A DNA stretch of 64,000 nucleotides, from NCBI RefSeq assembly GCF_003813905.1, contig NZ_RPFJ01000015.1:1-64000 (forward strand), given 5' to 3'. Position 1 is the stretch's first letter. Every line of letters starts with the position of its first letter. Below the pieces are notes generated by a model. It was not told where the DNA came from and did not search any database. It was given only the letters and a program-made list of their open reading frames with translations. Positions 54,620 through 63,855 of the stretch are shown in pieces. The stretch is from Aureibaculum marinum. Its GTDB lineage: Bacteria > Bacteroidota > Bacteroidia > Flavobacteriales > Flavobacteriaceae. The position numbers and the translations under genes are program-made.

Positions 54620-56098
54620 ATGCAATTACTTGATTGGTTAGTTTTATCTTTTTATTTCTTAATGCTTATTTCAATTGGGTTATGGGCGTATGCACGAGTA
54701 AAAAACTCTGCTGATTTTTATACCGCAGGAGGTAAATTACCTTGGTGGCTGTCTGGAGTTTCTCACCATGTTTCTGGTTACAGTGGAGCAGTTTTTGTTG
54801 CATATGCTGGTATTGCTTACACTCATGGTTTTACATTGTATGTTTGGTGGGCCTTTACTGTTTCTATAGCTACTTTACTTGCAGCTTTTTATATCGCTCC
54901 TAAATGGGCTAGGTTAAGAAAATTTGCGAACATACAATCTCCTACAGAATACTTACTAGTTAGATACAATTTACCAACACAGCAACTTATTGCTTGGGTA
55001 GGTTCAATCATTAAAGTTTTTGACACAGGAGGTAAATTAGCTGCAATTGCTGTTTTATTAAATGTTTTTAGTGGTACTTCAATATCATTCGGAATTATAC
55101 TGGTAGGTGTTGTTTCGCTTATTTATATTACCATTGGGGGGTTATGGGCAGATGTATGGAATGATTTCGCCCAGTTTCTCGTTCAACTTCTAGCAGGAAT
55201 AACAATGTTTGTTATTATTCTAATGAATTTAGATGATGGGGCGGCTAGTATTTTCACCATGTGGGAAAAATTACCTGAGGGAAATGCTAATTTTTTTAAT
55301 GATCCATATACTGTTGCTTTTGCTTTTACAATGCTATTGATTAATTTTTTTAGTTACAGTGGTGGTACTTGGAATTTAGCGACAAGATTTATATCATCTT
55401 CATCACCAAATGTGGCAAAAAAAGCGGGAGTTTTATCTTCAATTTTATACTTAATTTGGCCGTTAATATTATTATATCCAATGTTTGCGGCCCCATTGTT
55501 TTTTAGTAATTTAGAAGACCCAACATTGTCTTATGGATTAATGGCACGCAAATTTTTACCTGCCGGTTTATTAGGTCTTGTACTTGCTTCGATGTTTGCA
55601 AATACTTTATCCATGACTTCATCAGATTCAAATACTATTTCTTCTGTTATTTGTCGAGATATTTTACCTAAGCTATTTCCTAAATTCCGTAACCTTTCTA
55701 AAAAAAGAGAATTAAAACTAGCCAGGATAACCACTTTTTGTTTTACTTTAATAACTATAATTGTAGGATTGAACGCCAGTAAATTTGGTGGAGTTTTCGG
55801 TTTAATAGTGACTTGGTTTGCAGCGTTATTAGGACCAATGTCAGTTCCAATGATACTTGGTCTTTTACCTATATTCCAAAAAAGTGGAAGTAAAGCAGCT
55901 ATTGGTTCCATAATTGGTGGTTTAGCTGTATTTGCTATCTTAAAAGGTGTTGAGCAAAAATCTCTAGCTCTAGAATTAGGGGCTCCAATACTAGCTTCTT
56001 TAATTCTTTTTATTGTTATAGGGTTTTTTAATAGAGGAGGTGTACCGCAAAAAGTAAAGGATTTACATCAAAACTTAATTAAAAGTTCAAATGCTTAA
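54620..56098 (+). CDS. Sodium:solute symporter (SSS family), probable GlcNAc uptake
   Basis: A 492-residue inner-membrane protein with about thirteen helices. Family marks include LDWLVLSFYFLMLISIGLWA at the start, KNSADFYTAGGKLPWWLSGV after helix 1, and the motif FSYSGGTWNLATRF in the middle. It imports a small solute with sodium. Placement right before nagA (two bases after its stop), under the LacI-type operator and with two GH20 genes in the locus, suggests free GlcNAc as cargo; this is inference, since SSS specificity is not readable by eye. A kinase would then be needed to feed NagA, and none is present in the window. Confidence 0.9.
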   Translation: MQLLDWLVLSFYFLMLISIGLWAYARVKNSADFYTAGGKLPWWLSGVSHHVSGYSGAVFVAYAGIAYTHGFTLYVWWAFTVSIATLLAAFYIAPKWARLRKFANIQSPTEYLLVRYNLPTQQLIAWVGSIIKVFDTGGKLAAIAVLLNVFSGTSISFGIILVGVVSLIYITIGGLWADVWNDFAQFLVQLLAGITMFVIILMNLDDGAASIFTMWEKLPEGNANFFNDPYTVAFAFTMLLINFFSYSGGTWNLATRFISSSSPNVAKKAGVLSSILYLIWPLILLYPMFAAPLFFSNLEDPTLSYGLMARKFLPAGLLGLVLASMFANTLSMTSSDSNTISSVICRDILPKLFPKFRNLSKKRELKLARITTFCFTLITIIVGLNASKFGGVFGLIVTWFAALLGPMSVPMILGLLPIFQKSGSKAAIGSIIGGLAVFAILKGVEQKSLALELGAPILASLILFIVIGFFNRGGVPQKVKDLHQNLIKSSNA

Positions 56099-56100
56099 AA

Positions 56101-57249
56101 ATGAAGATTGAAGGATTAGATTATAGAACGAACAACCCTATAAGTGTTCACATAGATAAAGGTTATATAAATCTCATATCGGAATGTCATGCAAGTTCAG
56201 AGGAATTGTATTATATAGCTCCTGGTTTAGTAGATTTGCAAATTAATGGCTTCAACGGTATAGATTTCAATACAAAAGGGTTAACAATCTCTGAGGTTAA
56301 AAAGGTGACACAACAACTTTTAAAACAAGGAGTAACAAGTTATTTCCCTACTGTTATTACAAATAGTGATAACGCTATTGAATCTTTATTAAATATCATT
56401 GCAGAAGCTTGTAATACTTTTCCTGAAGTGGATGACTGTATTTCTGGTATTCATCTTGAAGGTCCGTTTATATCTCTTGAAGATGGGCCAAGAGGAGCAC
56501 ACTCAAAAGACTTTATTAAGGCTCCTAATTGGGATTTGTTTTCAAAATGGCAAAAAGCTTCTGGTAATAGAATAAAAATTATTACGTTGTCTCCAGAATG
56601 GCCAGAATCTACTGAGTTTATAAAAAGTTGTGTACATAACAACGTTGTTGTTTCTATAGGCCATACCGCAGCAACAACAAAGCAAATAAATGAGGCTATT
56701 GAAGCGGGTGCAAGTATGTCAACTCATTTAGGAAATGCTTCACATGCTATGTTGCCACGGCATTCTAATTATGTTATAGAACAATTAGCGTCTGATTCAT
56801 TGTGGTCATCCTTGATTGCTGATGGTTTTCATTTGCCGGATGCTCTACTAAAAGTTTTTTTAAGAGCCAAATCAAGTAAAAGTATTTTAGTTAGTGATGC
56901 AACCTCATATGCAGGTCTTTTACCTGGAACTTATAAAGCCCATATTGGAGGTGATGTTATCTTAGATTCAAATGGGCGATTGTTTATGAAAAATAGTCCA
57001 AAAATGCTTGCAGGTTCTGCTCAATCTTTACTTTGGTGTGTTAATCAATTAGTAAACAAAGAGATATTGTCGCTTCATGAAGCTTGGAACTTGGCTTCTA
57101 TAAAGCCTACTGAATCTATAGTAGGCTATTCTACTAATTTATTGCAAAATAAGTACCCTGCCGATCTAGTTATTTTTAAAAAAGAAGGAAAAACCTTAAA
57201 TATTTTAAAAACAATAAAGTCAGGAAGACTTGTTTTTTCTAGTTTATGA
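56101..57249 (+). CDS. nagA: N-acetylglucosamine-6-phosphate deacetylase
   Basis: Removes the acetyl group of GlcNAc-6-phosphate to give glucosamine-6-phosphate for NagB. Length 382 residues. The amidohydrolase barrel shows the metal ligands in GIHLEGPFIS (Glu), SIGHTAA (His) and STHLGNASHAM (His), and the catalytic Asp in LVSDATSYAGL. YIAPGLVDLQINGFNGIDFN is the typical N-terminal stretch. It begins two bases after the symporter stop and is followed by the GH20 gene after 28 bases, so the three are one operon. Confidence 0.95.
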   Translation: MKIEGLDYRTNNPISVHIDKGYINLISECHASSEELYYIAPGLVDLQINGFNGIDFNTKGLTISEVKKVTQQLLKQGVTSYFPTVITNSDNAIESLLNIIAEACNTFPEVDDCISGIHLEGPFISLEDGPRGAHSKDFIKAPNWDLFSKWQKASGNRIKIITLSPEWPESTEFIKSCVHNNVVVSIGHTAATTKQINEAIEAGASMSTHLGNASHAMLPRHSNYVIEQLASDSLWSSLIADGFHLPDALLKVFLRAKSSKSILVSDATSYAGLLPGTYKAHIGGDVILDSNGRLFMKNSPKMLAGSAQSLLWCVNQLVNKEILSLHEAWNLASIKPTESIVGYSTNLLQNKYPADLVIFKKEGKTLNILKTIKSGRLVFSSL

Positions 57250-57277
57250 TAATAACTAAATAGTATAACTTAAAAAT

Positions 57278-58888
57278 ATGAATACATTAAACATTAAATT
57301 AACCACTCTATTTTTATTCCTTTTGATAAGAACTGTAAATGCTCAAATAAATATTATTCCTCGACCAATGGAGGTCTCAGTCTCTGATGGATTTTTTAAA
57401 CTTAACAATAAAACAAAAATTATATTCAACCAGGCAAGTGAAAATAATGCTCTGTTTTTATCAGCAATTCTTCAAAAAGGTTTTCAAAAGAAAATTAAAT
57501 TTAAAGAAAAAGGGAATGGAATTACATTAATTTTAAATCCTAAACTTGAAAATGAAATAGGAAGGGAAGGATATCTATTGTCTTCAACTACTAACAATAT
57601 TATAATACAAGGAGCTACAAATACAGGATTGTTTTATGGTATTCAATCTTTTAGGCAATTATTACCTTCTGATTTTGAAACTAATAATTATTCTAATAAA
57701 ACGGTTTCAATTCCTGTATTAGAAATCAAAGATAAGCCTCGTTTTAAATGGCGAGCTTTTATGTTAGATGAATCTCGTCATTTTAAGGGAGCTAATCCAG
57801 TAAAAAAATTACTTGATCAAATGGCCCTCTTAAAAATGAATGTTTTTCACTGGCATTTAACTGATGACCAAGGGTGGCGTATTGAAATAAAAAAATATCC
57901 TAACTTAACTAATATAGGAAGCTATAGAAAAGATACGCAATTAAGTAGAAAAAGTCCAGAAAGAGTAGGTGAACCTCATCAAGGTTTTTATACACAAGAG
58001 CAAATTAAAGAGATTATTGAATATGCTAATGAACGTCACATTACTATTATTCCTGAAATTGAAATGCCAGGGCATGCTACTGCTGCAATAGCCTCTTATC
58101 CATGGCTTGGTGTTTTGGGTACAACAACAGATGTGTCTGTAGAGTTTGGCAAAATGGATGATTCGTTCAATGTAGCTAATCCAAAGGTACATACATTTTT
58201 AAAAGATGTCTTAAAAGAAGTTTTTGATCTATTTCCGAGCGATATTGTGCATATAGGTGGTGATGAGGTGCGTTTTGAAACATGGGAAAACTCTAAAGAA
58301 ATACAAGATAAAATTAAAGAAGAGGGATTGGCTTCTCCTGTTGACCTTCAACTGTTTTTCACTAATAAAATTTCCAAGTTTATAGAAGAAAATAATCACC
58401 GTATGATGGGATGGAATGAAATACTTGGAGAAAAAATTCATGAATGGGATAAAGATAATAACATGGAAGTTAAAGTGAAGCTTTCTAAAACGGCAATTAT
58501 CCATTTTTGGAAGGGTAGTTTAGAATTGGTTAACAAAGCAGTTACTAATGGACATCAAGTAGTAAATTCATTACATTCTATGACATATCTTGATTATAAT
58601 TATAAATCAATACCTCTTTCGAAAGCATATTCATTTGATCCAATACCAGAAGGATTAGATTCTAAATACAATGAGCAAATACTAGGATTAGGATGTCAAA
58701 TGTGGAGTGAATGGATTCCTACGGTTAAACAAATGGAAAATCAAATATACCCAAGAATTGCAGCTTATGCTGAGGTTGGTTGGACTCAGAAAGAAAATAA
58801 AAATTATGATAGCTTCATTAAATCTTTAATTCAACTTGAAAAAAGATGGGAGCAATTAGGTATTAATTATCATAAAAGTTTTAAATAA
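57278..58888 (+). CDS. GH20 beta-N-acetylhexosaminidase
   Basis: Exported exo-enzyme that releases terminal GlcNAc or GalNAc with substrate-assisted catalysis. Length 536 residues. The signal peptide is LTTLFLFLLIRTVNAQ. A GH20b domain (about 20-150, IIPRPMEVSVSDGFFKLN) precedes the catalytic barrel: FKWRAFMLDESRHFKG, NVFHWHLTDDQGWRIEIKKY and HIGGDE at residues 325-330 (Asp329, Glu330). The tryptophan-rich end (LGCQMWSEWIPTV, AEVGWT) lines the active site in relatives. It is the classical type, unlike the shorter-domain GH20-like enzyme in the left block. It is the last gene of the right block and is closed by a strong terminator. Confidence 0.95.
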   Translation: MNTLNIKLTTLFLFLLIRTVNAQINIIPRPMEVSVSDGFFKLNNKTKIIFNQASENNALFLSAILQKGFQKKIKFKEKGNGITLILNPKLENEIGREGYLLSSTTNNIIIQGATNTGLFYGIQSFRQLLPSDFETNNYSNKTVSIPVLEIKDKPRFKWRAFMLDESRHFKGANPVKKLLDQMALLKMNVFHWHLTDDQGWRIEIKKYPNLTNIGSYRKDTQLSRKSPERVGEPHQGFYTQEQIKEIIEYANERHITIIPEIEMPGHATAAIASYPWLGVLGTTTDVSVEFGKMDDSFNVANPKVHTFLKDVLKEVFDLFPSDIVHIGGDEVRFETWENSKEIQDKIKEEGLASPVDLQLFFTNKISKFIEENNHRMMGWNEILGEKIHEWDKDNNMEVKVKLSKTAIIHFWKGSLELVNKAVTNGHQVVNSLHSMTYLDYNYKSIPLSKAYSFDPIPEGLDSKYNEQILGLGCQMWSEWIPTVKQMENQIYPRIAAYAEVGWTQKENKNYDSFIKSLIQLEKRWEQLGINYHKSFK

Positions 58889-58929
58889 TAAAAAAAGACA
58901 GTCTGAAAAGACTGTCTTTTTTTATTATT
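58884..58929. terminator. Bidirectional terminator between GH20 and tsf
   Basis: Perfect 20-bp arms with core AAAAAAAGACAGTC and its complement around TGAAAA. The left arm overlaps the GH20 stop codon and the right arm ends 12 bases before the tsf stop, so it can serve both converging transcripts. Confidence 0.88.
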
Positions 58930-58941
58930 ATGTAGTATTAA

Positions 58942-59907
58942 TTAACCTAAAGCAACTCTTTTAAAGTCAACAACTTTTACATCGCCATAAGTTTTAATAT
59001 AATCGTTAACAGATTTTTTATCGTCTTTAATAAATTCTTGATTTAACAAGCACTGCTCTTTGTCTAAAGTGGTGTTATCAGAGATAAATCGTTCAATTTT
59101 ACCAGGAAGTATTTTATCCCAAATTTTTTCAGGTTTACCTTCGGCTTTTAATTCTGCTTTGATATCTTCTTCCGCTTGAGCCAAAACTTCTGGTGTTAAT
59201 TGAGACATAGAAATGTATTTAGGTACATTTTTAAGGGTTTTTCCCAAACGAGCTAACTCAATATTATCTTTTTCTATAACAGCAATTCTAGCTTCTGTCT
59301 CAGAAGCAACATATGCTGGATCAAAATCTTTGTAAGATAAAGTAGTTGCTCCCATAGATGCAATTTGCATAGCAAGGTCTTTAGCCAAAACTTCTACATT
59401 ATCAACTTTATCAGATAAACCAACTAATGCAGCAATTTTATTTATATGAACATAAGAGCCAACATACGGAGCTTCTAATTTTTCAAAACCAGTGATATCT
59501 AGTTTTTCACCAATTACACCAGTTTGTTCTATTAATTTTTCAGAAACAGTTATTCCGTCAAAATCAGATGCTAAAAACTCTTCTTTTGTATCAAAGTGAA
59601 GTGCTTTTTCAGCAAGAGCATTGGCTAATGCTATAAAATTTTCGTTTTTACCAACGAAATCAGTTTCACAACCTAAAATAATTGCTACACCTACAGTGTT
59701 ATCAGCATTTACTTTAGCAATTGCAGCACCTTCTGAGTTTTCTCTATCAGCTCTTTTTGCAGCAACTTTTTGTCCTTTTTTACGTAATATATCAATAGCG
59801 GTATCAAAATCACCTTCGGCTTCAACCAATGCATTTTTACAATCCATCATACCTGCACCAGTGGCTTTTCTTAATTTATTTACTTCTGCGGCTGTTATTT
59901 TTGCCAT
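58942..59907 (-). CDS. tsf: Translation elongation factor Ts
   Basis: Nucleotide-exchange factor for EF-Tu. Length 321 residues, longer than the roughly 280 of E. coli and normal for this phylum. The N-terminal UBA-like domain holds KLRKATGAGMMDCKNALVEA, followed by VAIILGCETDFVGKNENFIA, both family signatures. A second dimerisation-type region follows with ALVGLSDKVDNV. It is transcribed with rpsB, 65 bases upstream, in the universal rpsB-tsf order. Confidence 0.97.
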   Translation of the reverse strand: MAKITAAEVNKLRKATGAGMMDCKNALVEAEGDFDTAIDILRKKGQKVAAKRADRENSEGAAIAKVNADNTVGVAIILGCETDFVGKNENFIALANALAEKALHFDTKEEFLASDFDGITVSEKLIEQTGVIGEKLDITGFEKLEAPYVGSYVHINKIAALVGLSDKVDNVEVLAKDLAMQIASMGATTLSYKDFDPAYVASETEARIAVIEKDNIELARLGKTLKNVPKYISMSQLTPEVLAQAEEDIKAELKAEGKPEKIWDKILPGKIERFISDNTTLDKEQCLLNQEFIKDDKKSVNDYIKTYGDVKVVDFKRVALG

Positions 59908-59972
59908 AATTTTTATCTTTAATATAATAATGATTTAGAGAATCATTATTTGTAAGGTTATACAATTGTTAT

Positions 59973-60755
59973 TTATTCTTTATCCTCAGTAGTTGGTTCA
60001 GCTTTTTCTTTCGCTTTTTCTACTTTTTTAGATACTTTAGGGGCGTCATTTTTTTCTGACTCTTTATCTGATTTTCTGTCAGCTAAACCTTTAGCAATAG
60101 CTTCAGTTGCATAAGACAAAATTTTATTGATTGATTTAGAAGCATCATCGTTAGATGGAATAACAAAATCAATTGGTCTTGGATCAGAGTTAGTATCTAC
60201 CATAGCAAAAATTGGAATATTTAATTTTTGAGCTTCGGCAATAGCAATATGTTCTCTTCTAGTATCAATTACAAATAAAGCACCTGGTAAACGAGTCATA
60301 TCAGAGATAGAACCTAAGTTTTTCTCTAATTTAGCTCTTTGACGATCAATTTGCAATTTTTCTCTTTTAGATAAAGCATTAAAGCTACCATCTTGTTTCA
60401 TTCTATCAATTTGGGCCATTTTTTTAACAGCTTTACGGATAGTTACAAAGTTGGTAAGCATACCTCCTGGCCATCTTTCAGTAATGTAAGGCATGTTAAC
60501 ACTTGCTGCTTTATCAGCAACAATATCTTTAGCTTGTTTTTTAGTAGCTACAAATAAAATTTTTCTACCAGATGCTGCAATTTTTTCTAAAGCAGCTGCA
60601 GATTCTTCAATTTTAGCTGAGGTTTTGTACAAATCAATGATATGTACTCCATTACGTTCTGTGTAAATGTATGGAGCCATATTAGGGTTCCATTTTCTTG
60701 TTAAGTGACCGAAGTGTACACCTGCATCTAGTAATTCTTGAATTTGAATGTTCAT
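59973..60755 (-). CDS. rpsB: 30S ribosomal protein S2
   Basis: Length 260 residues. QELLDAGVHFGHLTRKWNPN is the N-terminal signature, followed by IDLYKTSAKI, the block TERWPGGMLTNFVTIRKAV and LPGALFVIDTRREHIAIAEA, all typical. The C-terminal 35 residues are a lysine/glutamate-rich tail (KEKAEPTTEDKE), as often in Bacteroidetes S2. The upstream gap to rpsI (210 bases) holds a long hairpin and a short hairpin near the start (CAC-ACGAAA-GTG) that could be part of a leader regulating S2 synthesis. Confidence 0.97.
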   Translation of the reverse strand: MNIQIQELLDAGVHFGHLTRKWNPNMAPYIYTERNGVHIIDLYKTSAKIEESAAALEKIAASGRKILFVATKKQAKDIVADKAASVNMPYITERWPGGMLTNFVTIRKAVKKMAQIDRMKQDGSFNALSKREKLQIDRQRAKLEKNLGSISDMTRLPGALFVIDTRREHIAIAEAQKLNIPIFAMVDTNSDPRPIDFVIPSNDDASKSINKILSYATEAIAKGLADRKSDKESEKNDAPKVSKKVEKAKEKAEPTTEDKE

Positions 60756-60885
60756 TTTGTTATTAGTTTACGTTCCTTATTTAGCAATAATTAAGTAGCC
60801 ACTTTCGTGTGAGTCTTAACCATTTGGGTGCTAAACTTAAACACTGATTATATTAATTGTTATTTGTTGTAATTTAATTTGGTAA

Positions 60886-60951
60886 TTCTGGAATCGAAAA
60901 ATATTTTGAATTTAGAAATTATATTTAAAATATTTTTCGATTCATTCAGAA
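60886..60951. repeat. Long hairpin between rpsI and rpsB
   Basis: GAATCGAAAAATATTTT (60891-60907) and its exact complement (60927-60943) form a 17-bp stem around 19 bases; TTCTG (60886-60890) and CAGAA (60947-60951) extend it after a 3-base bulge. There is no T run at its end, so it is not a standard terminator. It lies 15 bases downstream of the rpsI stop. Confidence 0.75.
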
Positions 60952-60965
60952 TAATACTTTTACCA

Positions 60966-61352
60966 TTAACGTTTAGAGAATTGGTATTTTTTACGGGCTT
61001 TTTTCTGACCGAATTTTTTACGTTCTACCATTCTTGGATCTCTTGTTAACAATCCTTCTGGTTTTAAAATAGCTTTGTAGTCTTCATCAATAGCAACTAA
61101 AGCTCTAGTAATTGCTAATCGAATTGCTTCAGCTTGACCAGTAACACCACCTCCAAAAACATTAACTTTAATATCATAATTTTTTTCATTATCAGTTAAA
61201 GTAAGAGGTTGTAAAACTTTATATCGTAGAGTAGATGTTGTAAAATAATTATCTAGTTCTCTTTTATTTATAGTAATGTTTCCTGTTCCTTTAGAAACAT
61301 AAGCACGGGCTACAGCCGTTTTTCTTCTACCTATTTTGTGTACTATTTCCAT
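60966..61352 (-). CDS. rpsI: 30S ribosomal protein S9
   Basis: Length 128 residues. IGRRKTAVARAYVSKGTGNI at the N-terminus, VFGGGVTGQAEAIRLAITRA in the middle and the basic tail GQKKARKKYQFSKR, which reaches the decoding site in the ribosome, are all diagnostic. Its ATG overlaps the stop of rplM by one base (TAATG), the usual coupled rplM-rpsI pair. Confidence 0.98.
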   Translation of the reverse strand: MEIVHKIGRRKTAVARAYVSKGTGNITINKRELDNYFTTSTLRYKVLQPLTLTDNEKNYDIKVNVFGGGVTGQAEAIRLAITRALVAIDEDYKAILKPEGLLTRDPRMVERKKFGQKKARKKYQFSKR

Positions 61353-61807
61353 TATCTAAGATCGTTAAGGTTAATAGTCTTTGGTTTTTGAGCTTGCTTA
61401 TCGTGCTCAGCACCAGCAAAGACGTTTAAATTTTTAAATAAGGCATTTCCTAATTTATTTTTAGGTAACATACCTTTTACTGCTTTTTCTACAATACGAG
61501 TTGGATCTTTTTTAAACAACTCTGTCGCAGTAAGCGATCTTTGACCTCCAGGGTAACCTGTATGACGGATATAAGATTTATCTGTCCATTTGTTACCTGA
61601 TAAGATAATTTTTTCTGCGTTAATAATTACTACATTGTCACCACAATCAACATGAGGTGTGTAGTTAGGTTTGTATTTACCTCTTATAAGCATTGCTACT
61701 TTAGAAGCTAAACGACCCAATGTCTGTCCGTCCGCATCAACTAAAACCCACTCTTTGTTTACAGTGTTTCTATTAGCCGATACTGTTTTGTAACTTAATG
61801 TGTTCAC
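61352..61807 (-). CDS. rplM: 50S ribosomal protein L13
   Basis: Length 151 residues. WVLVDADGQTLGRLASKVAM and LIRGKYKPNYTPHVDCGDNV are the family core, followed by YIRHTGYPGGQRSLTATELF and VKGMLPKNKLG. It heads the rplM-rpsI pair, and the upstream gap to the divergent gamma-glutamyltransferase gene is 298 bases of AT-rich sequence in which I recognise no further element. Confidence 0.98.
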   Translation of the reverse strand: MNTLSYKTVSANRNTVNKEWVLVDADGQTLGRLASKVAMLIRGKYKPNYTPHVDCGDNVVIINAEKIILSGNKWTDKSYIRHTGYPGGQRSLTATELFKKDPTRIVEKAVKGMLPKNKLGNALFKNLNVFAGAEHDKQAQKPKTINLNDLR

Positions 61808-62105
61808 ACGATTAGTTTTTGTCTATTAATAAAATTATTTTTTCCCTTAAAAAAGGTGTGCAAAGATACTACTATTTATTTATATAGCAAACAGTGTTTT
61901 AGATATATTTTTTCGACTAAAAGTTTTGTGAAATGCCCCAAAAAACAGTTGAGTAACTAATCCTAAAATTTAAAATTAGATTTAGATTGTTTTTTTTACT
62001 GTTTTGTCTATTAACTTTCTACTTTTTCTAACCTACAAATAGTTTTATTGCACATCCAATAGATTTTAATTAGGTTTGTTAGAATTCAATAAACCATTCA
62101 ATTTT

Positions 62106-63812
62106 ATGAAAACCGATTTGAAAATTGCAATTTTATTTTTTTTGTTCAATACAATTTTTATTTGTGCTCAAAGTGGAAAAACTCCTGCTCCAGCAAAAAA
62201 AGGAATGGTAGTTACTAGTCATTATTTAGCGTCAGAAGTGGGTAGAGCTATTCTTAAAAAGGGTGGAAATGCTATTGATGCTTCTGTAGCAACGGCTTTT
62301 GCTTTATCAGTAACCTTGCCATCTGCAGGAAACATTGGTGGAGGTGGTTTTTTAGTTTATTATGGTGATGATGGTGTTAAATCTACTTTTAATTTTAGAG
62401 AAAAGGCTCCTCTTGCGGCAACTGAAAATATGTTTTTAGATGAAGAAGGAAAAATAAAGAATAATTCTAATCATGAAGGATTATTAGCTACTGGTGTGCC
62501 AGGGACAGTTGCTGGTTTGTATTTAGCACATCAAAGAGTGGGAAAACTGCCATGGTCAGATTTAGTAGCACCTGCAATTGAATTGGCAGAAAATGGTATT
62601 CCAGCAACGTATAGAAATGAGTGGTTTGTAAATTTTATTGCAAAAAACAAAGCTAAATATCCGTCAACAGCAAAAGTATTTTTAAAAAATGGAATCACAC
62701 CGTACAAACCTGGTGAGATATGGAAGCAGCCTGAATTGGCAGAAACGTTAAAACGAATTCAGAAAAATGGTGCAGATGGATTTTATAAAGGAAAAACGGC
62801 AAAACTTATTGCTGAATTTATGAAAAAAAATGGAGGTTTAATTACTGAAAAAGATTTAGCTAAATACGAAGCTCAAGAGCTAAAGCCTGTTTTAGGAACT
62901 TATAGAGGTTATGAAATTGTTAGTATGCCTCCACCTAGCTCTGGAGGAATTGCTCTAATTGAAATGCTTAATATTTTGGAAGGGTATAATTTAAGTGAAA
63001 TGGGACATAATTCGTCGGCTGCATTGCATGTGCTTACTGAAGCTATGCGAAGGGCATTTGCAGACAGGGCAGAATTTGTTGGTGATGCAGATTTTAATCC
63101 GGATTTGCCAATTGAGAAGTTAATATCAAAAGAACATGCTAACAATTTAAGGTCTAGTATAGACTTGCAAAGGGCTTCGCCTAGTGACTCTGCAAATTTT
63201 AATGCAAAATTCTTAATACCTGAAAGTCCTGAAACCACCCATATTTCTGTTGTTGACAAGGATGGTAATGCAGTTTCTTTAACATATACATTAGAGAATA
63301 GTTATGGTAATAAAATTGTAGTTGACGGTGCTGGATTTTTGTTAAATAATGAAATGGGTGATTTTAATCCTATTCCAGGGTATACTAATTCCCAAGGATT
63401 AATCGGTACAAAACCTAATTTAGTTCAACCAGAAAAAAGAATGTTATCTAGTATGACGCCTACTATTGTGGCAAAAAATGGAAAGCCTCTAATTGTTATT
63501 GGAAGCCCTGGAGGGCGAACTATTATAAATACTGTTTTACAAGTAATTCTTAATAGTATTGACTTTAACATGAATATAGCTCAAGCTATTGAAGCTCCTA
63601 GAATTCACCATCAATGGTTCCCAAACAAGACTTCTTTTGAAAGGTATGGAATATCTCCAGATACTGAAAAAATGTATAAGTCATTAGGCCATGAAGTATA
63701 TTATAGAAATTCACAAGGGCAGGCAATGGGAATTTTTATAGACCGCAAAAAAAACATGATATATGGTGCTGCAGACTCAAGAAGTTTTGATGCGAGAGCT
63801 GTAGGTTATTAA
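62106..63812 (+). CDS. ggt: Gamma-glutamyltransferase
   Basis: Periplasmic N-terminal nucleophile hydrolase that transfers or hydrolyses gamma-glutamyl groups of glutathione. From the ATG at 62106 it has 568 residues, normal for full-length GGT; an in-frame TTG at 62076 would add ten residues before the signal peptide (LKIAILFFLFNTIFICAQ). The large subunit begins KKGMVVTSHYLASEVGRAIL and contains LPSAGNIGGGGFLVYY. The self-cleavage site is present as ETTHISVVDKDGNAVSLTYT with catalytic Thr377, and GSPGGRTIINTVLQVILNSI follows in the small subunit. It is a single gene. Confidence 0.96.
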   Translation: MKTDLKIAILFFLFNTIFICAQSGKTPAPAKKGMVVTSHYLASEVGRAILKKGGNAIDASVATAFALSVTLPSAGNIGGGGFLVYYGDDGVKSTFNFREKAPLAATENMFLDEEGKIKNNSNHEGLLATGVPGTVAGLYLAHQRVGKLPWSDLVAPAIELAENGIPATYRNEWFVNFIAKNKAKYPSTAKVFLKNGITPYKPGEIWKQPELAETLKRIQKNGADGFYKGKTAKLIAEFMKKNGGLITEKDLAKYEAQELKPVLGTYRGYEIVSMPPPSSGGIALIEMLNILEGYNLSEMGHNSSAALHVLTEAMRRAFADRAEFVGDADFNPDLPIEKLISKEHANNLRSSIDLQRASPSDSANFNAKFLIPESPETTHISVVDKDGNAVSLTYTLENSYGNKIVVDGAGFLLNNEMGDFNPIPGYTNSQGLIGTKPNLVQPEKRMLSSMTPTIVAKNGKPLIVIGSPGGRTIINTVLQVILNSIDFNMNIAQAIEAPRIHHQWFPNKTSFERYGISPDTEKMYKSLGHEVYYRNSQGQAMGIFIDRKKNMIYGAADSRSFDARAVGY

Positions 63813-63855
63813 ATAGTATTTAAAATGTGATGTCAAAATATATTTATTGGCTTTT

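Noticed and set aside
60886-60951. The rpsI-rpsB hairpin as a standard Rho-independent terminator
   Set aside because: The stem is AT-rich and lacks a following T run on either strand.
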